NCBI GenBank assembly: GCA_028023455.1
Contig: JAQFVV010000049.1
Location: 7,803,647-7,867,646 of the forward strand
DNA: 64,000 nt
Direction: 5' to 3'
Origin: Epiperipatus broadwayi
Lineage: Eukaryota; Onychophora; Udeonychophora; Euonychophora; Peripatidae
Positions 60,001 to 64,000 of the stretch are shown piece by piece. A program made the translations under genes and the position numbers. The stretch's first letter is position 1, and the number at the start of each line of letters is the position of its first letter. The notes under the pieces were generated by a model. The model ran no database searches, was not told the DNA's origin, and saw nothing but the letters and a program-made list of their open reading frames with translations.

Positions 60001-62299
60001 TGCCAGACAGATTTTGGGCTTATGTCATTATTATATATATTAAATTAAATATTTTCAGGCATTTAGAATGATGTAAACAAAATAAAATGTGGTTTATTTC
60101 CATGTAATTAACGAATAGTTTTTACTATTGACAGTTCACTTTGCTCCAGTTTTAATAATAACCTTTTTATCTTGATATTAATTATAAACAAAAGAAGATA
60201 TGTCTATATATACAAAATATAAAAAAGATGAAAAAATAGATGATTCTGTTTAGGAAAAATTATTATTTTAAAAAGGGATAAAATTTGGATAAAAACAAAA
60301 TAACAATTTTGATTATAGGTACAATACTGAAAAAAATCGTCTTTTTTACCTCTGATCTTTTATAAGAATGAAAACAATAGGAGGAGGGAGATAAGAAGCA
60401 TATTATAAAAGAACAGATAATTTATATGGAGAATGAGAAAAAATACAAGATTGAAAAACAAAAGAGATAAAGATTTTTTGTATGATTTTTTATGATATGA
60501 ATGAGAAATAGGAGAGATGGGGAAATAGATTGCTTTACAATTACATAAAATGATCTCGATGACAAAGCATACTTAATCTCTCTATTAAAATTTTTAAGAT
60601 GGTTTTCTTTATGTAGAAACTTTTGTCTTCATTTTAAAAATCCACCTGCAACAAAAGCAATTCATTATTTTTACTGAAGAACTATTTATTGTAATTTCAA
60701 ATATTCATTGGATATCAGTTGATAGTACTATATTCATATTTTAAGATATCTTTTCTGAATTTTGTCAAACTTCAATAAAGATATGGCAATCAAATCAGTC
60801 AAAATCAGATTCTATTGATTACTCAAACTTATAAAAATAATTCTAAAGAAGGGTGAAAAGTGAATTACTCGGCTTTATTGGAAGTATATTATGTACGCAC
60901 ATAAAGTTTGTTGCAGAAACCATTTTTTCCATTCTGGTTTTTTGCCTGACTATTGTCTGCTTAAGATCCATTCAATGGTCATTTTTAATTATTTTAAATT
61001 TTTGAAATAGCTAACATTAAACTAAGTTAGCATATATATATATCAATTATAATTATAATGTGATTGCAATCAGCTTTTAACCTTTGGCTAAAAAAAATAG
61101 TATATGCAAAACAAATCATTATGTGATTCTATTTTCTTATTTTTAATCTGATTATTAGGGTGGAAAGCATAAAATAACTGTTACTAATTTTAGTCATTTT
61201 AAGGACATTTGGCTTTTATTCCTGAGCTGATTAAAAAAGGACTTTATATTATTGTACTCAAGGGATGTAGGTTTTTTGATAATTAATGATCTGATAGCAC
61301 AATTTTTGGATCAGAAGTTGATTGAAAAATTTATATATTGTATACATACCATCTATTACATTAGGATGTGCCTCACTCTATAATTACATATAGAGAAGTT
61401 AAAAATTATGAATCAATATAATAAATATTGATATAATGAAAATTCACAGGATCAGTTATATAAAGTTATAAATAAAATTGCTAAAATTTATAAAAGTTTA
61501 AATTTGTTTTAAATCTATATAACAATACGATATTCTGGGTTTAAAATATATGAATGGTTGATGTTTCATGTTATATATTCATCTGTATACATTTAGTGCT
61601 AATGTAATTTTCCTGTCTTTTGCTTCAATAGAAATCAAATAACCAGAAATTAATCAAGGACAACTTCCAGCATTAACTAAAATATTATGCATCTTGTATC
61701 ACTATAACTTATTTGACTTTCAAAGTTTCCTATACAACTGTCCTGTCTTTAATGTAACATCATTTATGAGTTATCAATGGTTCCAATACTGTAATTTGAC
61801 CTTCATTCTTACACAAATTCCTAACTTTTATATTTATTAATAAGAAGTCTGAGTTTAAACCTAAACCTACCAGCATACTTCTAGCAGTCATCTTTAACAA
61901 AGACAAAAACTGGAAACTGATCTAGAAATGGTAGTAAGAGTTTGAGGTACTACAGATAATTCCAGATACCAATGTTGATTACGGATAATCCTGGACAGCA
62001 AGGTTGGCAGCCATATTTTTTAATTATACATTCTCAGTGGCATAGTTACCCCATAACCCTAATGAATGTTTTACTTGTTCATATTAAAAACTATCCATAA
62101 ATTGATTATAAATTCCTGCTAACTGTAAAAAAAAAAGAAAAAGTATTACAAATTCCATCAGAGAAATAACATAAAACTATGACAATGAGTAAATTTCTTT
62201 TAATAGAAATAACTTAATATTAATATGAAATATGCCTTTAAATTTAAAAGGAAAGTCTTTAAATGTATTTTACTAATGCTCATGTAATATGTACTAGAA
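60001..62299. other. No gene; AT-rich intergenic
   Basis: 60380-60520 is purine-rich on the plus strand and may be more of the decayed LINE. Nothing else recognised. Confidence 0.5.
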
Positions 62300-62610
62300 T
62301 GTTTAATAGAAGAACAGAACAAAAACTTAAAATCATGCGGTGAAATGAGAGATTTATGTTGGGTGTAATAAGAATATATTTAAGATAAAAAACAAAAAAA
62401 TATTAATGGCATCATAAAAAAAATTTAAAAGCTCAAATGAGTTTGGACTGGATATTTTACTGAACAGTTGATAATAAATGGAGAGATGGAATCTTAAAAC
62501 TGAATAAAAAACAAATATGAGATGTATAAATGAAATAAATAAATTTACTGAAGTGATATAGAAAAGTAAATTTGTAGATCAGAAAACTTTGACTAAACTT
62601 GTTTTTTTAT
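62300..62610 (+). pseudogene. Decayed RTE LINE C-terminal region
   Basis: Frames with many stops align with the end of the 53-kb RTE protein: NERFMLGVIRI for [29 protein letters not shown] for the LIEKIKRLKWSWAGHI block, and TVDNKWRDGILKL for RRDDNRWTIEILNW, followed by remnants of the DEIRK and DRRRW segments. Much older than the full copy. Confidence 0.6.
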
Positions 62611-63024
62611 TTTGGGATGTCTGATTATAGTTGAAAATAATGTTGCTGATTTAAATGACAAAAAAAAAAAAATAAACAAATCAAAATTTTCACTATTTCT
62701 ATCTAAACTGATGATTTATGAGAGAATATACTCAATTTATGTGAATTAATACTGGTTTATGCCTACAAAAGGGATTGAAAGACTTAGTTTATTAGAGAAT
62801 CAATTAAAATTGGTAATGTCTCTAGATTATTTACTGTTATTGGTCAATAATGTGTAAAATTGCAAAATTATTTCCGAAGCATGTATTTGTGCCTGAACTT
62901 AAAATTTTTAATTGTAAATCCAACTTGAGTGCTAAAAATTCTGTTTTGCATTTTGAAAAAAAAATAACAGTTAGTAAATATTGTAATAAAAATTAATTTA
63001 AATTGTTAAAGATTAATTTGTTAT
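62611..63024. other. No gene; AT-rich intergenic
   Basis: Nothing recognised. Confidence 0.6.
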
Positions 63025-64000
63025 GATGAGAGCAGTGGTGGACTAAGGCTAAAGTGGGCCTTAGGCAACATTGTAATTCCGGGCCTATTTTTCAGTCATG
63101 ATACATACTTTGCGTTTGGTATTTTGGTTTTAAAGCATTAGTATGTAATCCTATTTAATTATCGGATTCCAAGAAAAAAAAGAAAAAAAATAATATACAT
63201 GTACAAAAATTAAATAAACATAATTTATCAAAACAAACAAACATAAACATAATTTATTAAAACAAACAATAATACTTAAACAAATATACCTAGATTGATT
63301 AGTTATATTGCCTTTTTTCTCACTTTTAATTCTGCAAACTCGTCAATTAGTTTGTCATAATTAATAGAATTATTTAATAACTCTTTTTCTATATAAAGTA
63401 ATGATAAACTATTTAATTTTTGTTGGCCTAATGTGGATCTTAAAATTTTTTTTTATTCTGGCCATTACTGAGAATGATCTTTCACCGCTTGCATTACTTA
63501 TTGGAAGGGTTAAATAAATTCTCAGAATTATGTTTAAATTAGGAAATGTTGCAATAATATTATTTTCCTGAATAAATGACCACATGGATACAGGCGAAAA
63601 AATATTTTCTTTACTTATAAAAGTTTTAAATTGTAATACTTCATTTTTCAGTTCTGCTAGGTTTAAATCTTGTTCATAACATTTTAATTTCTCTATTGAA
63701 GAATCACCAACATTACTATCATGAAAAATTGTTTTGAATTTATTGTTAATAGTTTTATATCCCTCAGATCTTTTTTTAATGTTGCTAATTAAAGAATCGC
63801 ATACAACAAAAAAAATATTAACTTTAAAATGTTCTTTGCTACTGAATCTTATTTCATGTTTTGGAATTTCATCATGAAATAGTTTTCGTATTTTCTTCCA
63901 TTTTTTATCATTAGTATATGCAATATCTTTAACTTTTTCTGCTTCTTTTTCTAAATTATCAAAATCATCTCTAACAATTTGTATGAAATCTATCAATGAA
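63025..64000 (-). mobile_element. hAT transposon, 3' part, runs off the right edge
   Basis: The end CAGTGGTGGACTAAGGC at 63033, with GTGGGCC just inside, has the hAT terminal shape. The preceding 8 bases GATGAGAG (63025-63032) would be the target duplication; its partner is off-window. The transposase reads toward this end on the minus strand. Confidence 0.8.
63303..64000 (-). pseudogene. hAT transposase, C-terminal part, frameshifted near the end
   Basis: The 195-codon frame entering from the right edge ends at a TAG at 63409; its first Met (63996) is probably internal. It carries the hAT C-terminal dimerisation region: MWSFIQE with the conserved Trp, FPNLNIILRIYLTLPISNAS, then GERSFSVMARIKKNFK. 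The family normally continues into an L-I/S-x-E-hydrophobic helix, and that sequence (LSLLYIEKELLNNSI, ending ELKVRKKAI) is present in another frame from 63409 to the stop at 63303. So one frameshift close to 63410 truncates the protein by about 35 residues. The DDE catalytic core lies mostly outside the window. Confidence 0.85.

Overview
This is a strongly AT-rich (by eye roughly three-quarters A+T), gene-poor piece of an invertebrate animal genome. I found no exon of a host protein-coding gene that I can defend. Almost everything recognisable is transposable-element sequence: an L1/Tx1-like LINE, Penelope-like elements with a GIY-YIG endonuclease, an RTE (BovB-like) LINE family, a third decayed LINE lineage, mariner and hAT DNA transposons, tRNA-derived SINEs, several palindromic or foldback MITE-like families, and long microsatellites. 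That mix fits molluscs, arachnids or cnidarians; I cannot assign a species.

Layout. 1-3046: 5' portion of an L1/Tx1-like LINE on the minus strand (ORF1 with a damaged zinc knuckle, ORF2 endonuclease), its head flush against a (TTA)n tract. 3268-4333: a Penelope-like element bounded by two direct repeats of about 235 bp (pseudo-LTRs) that contain a hammerhead-like motif. 4815-6036: two units of a foldback repeat family, with further copies at 11.0, 20.8, 26.9, 28.8 and 32.6 kb. 7.3 and 17.7 kb: two more Penelope 3' ends. 13.4-14.5 kb: decayed LINE reverse transcriptase on the minus strand. 16.7-17.5 kb: mariner fossil. 25.5 kb: C-terminal zinc-binding end of a LINE ORF2. 27.3 kb: a 5'-truncated RTE with a perfect 12-bp target-site duplication. 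29.7 kb: compound (GATA)n/(GGGA)n tract. 35.1 kb: two mutually exclusive long hairpins. 45.1 kb: 534-bp hAT MITE with an 8-bp duplication. 46.3 kb: palindromic MITE. 47.7-50.8 kb: an unexplained patch of more complex sequence. 53.3-56.6 kb: a complete RTE LINE with a 10-bp duplication and only three reading-frame lesions, the youngest element here. 63.0 kb to the end: the 3' part of an autonomous hAT transposon.

How they interact. Six tRNA-derived SINEs and one tRNA-Gly-like copy (11.4, 18.8, 26.3, 27.7, 31.8, 52.3, 58.1 kb) share a 3' segment reading close to TATGACATATGA before the A-run, so they probably use one LINE partner, not identified here. The RTE family is present at four ages: the full copy, the 27.3-kb truncated copy, a decayed copy at 62.3 kb and a scrap at 46.8 kb. 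This is a record of repeated insertion and decay, not a working gene cluster.

The items most worth a second look are the overlapping hairpins at 35125-35220, the foldback family, the Penelope pseudo-LTRs with the hammerhead-like motif, and the 47.7-50.8 kb patch.
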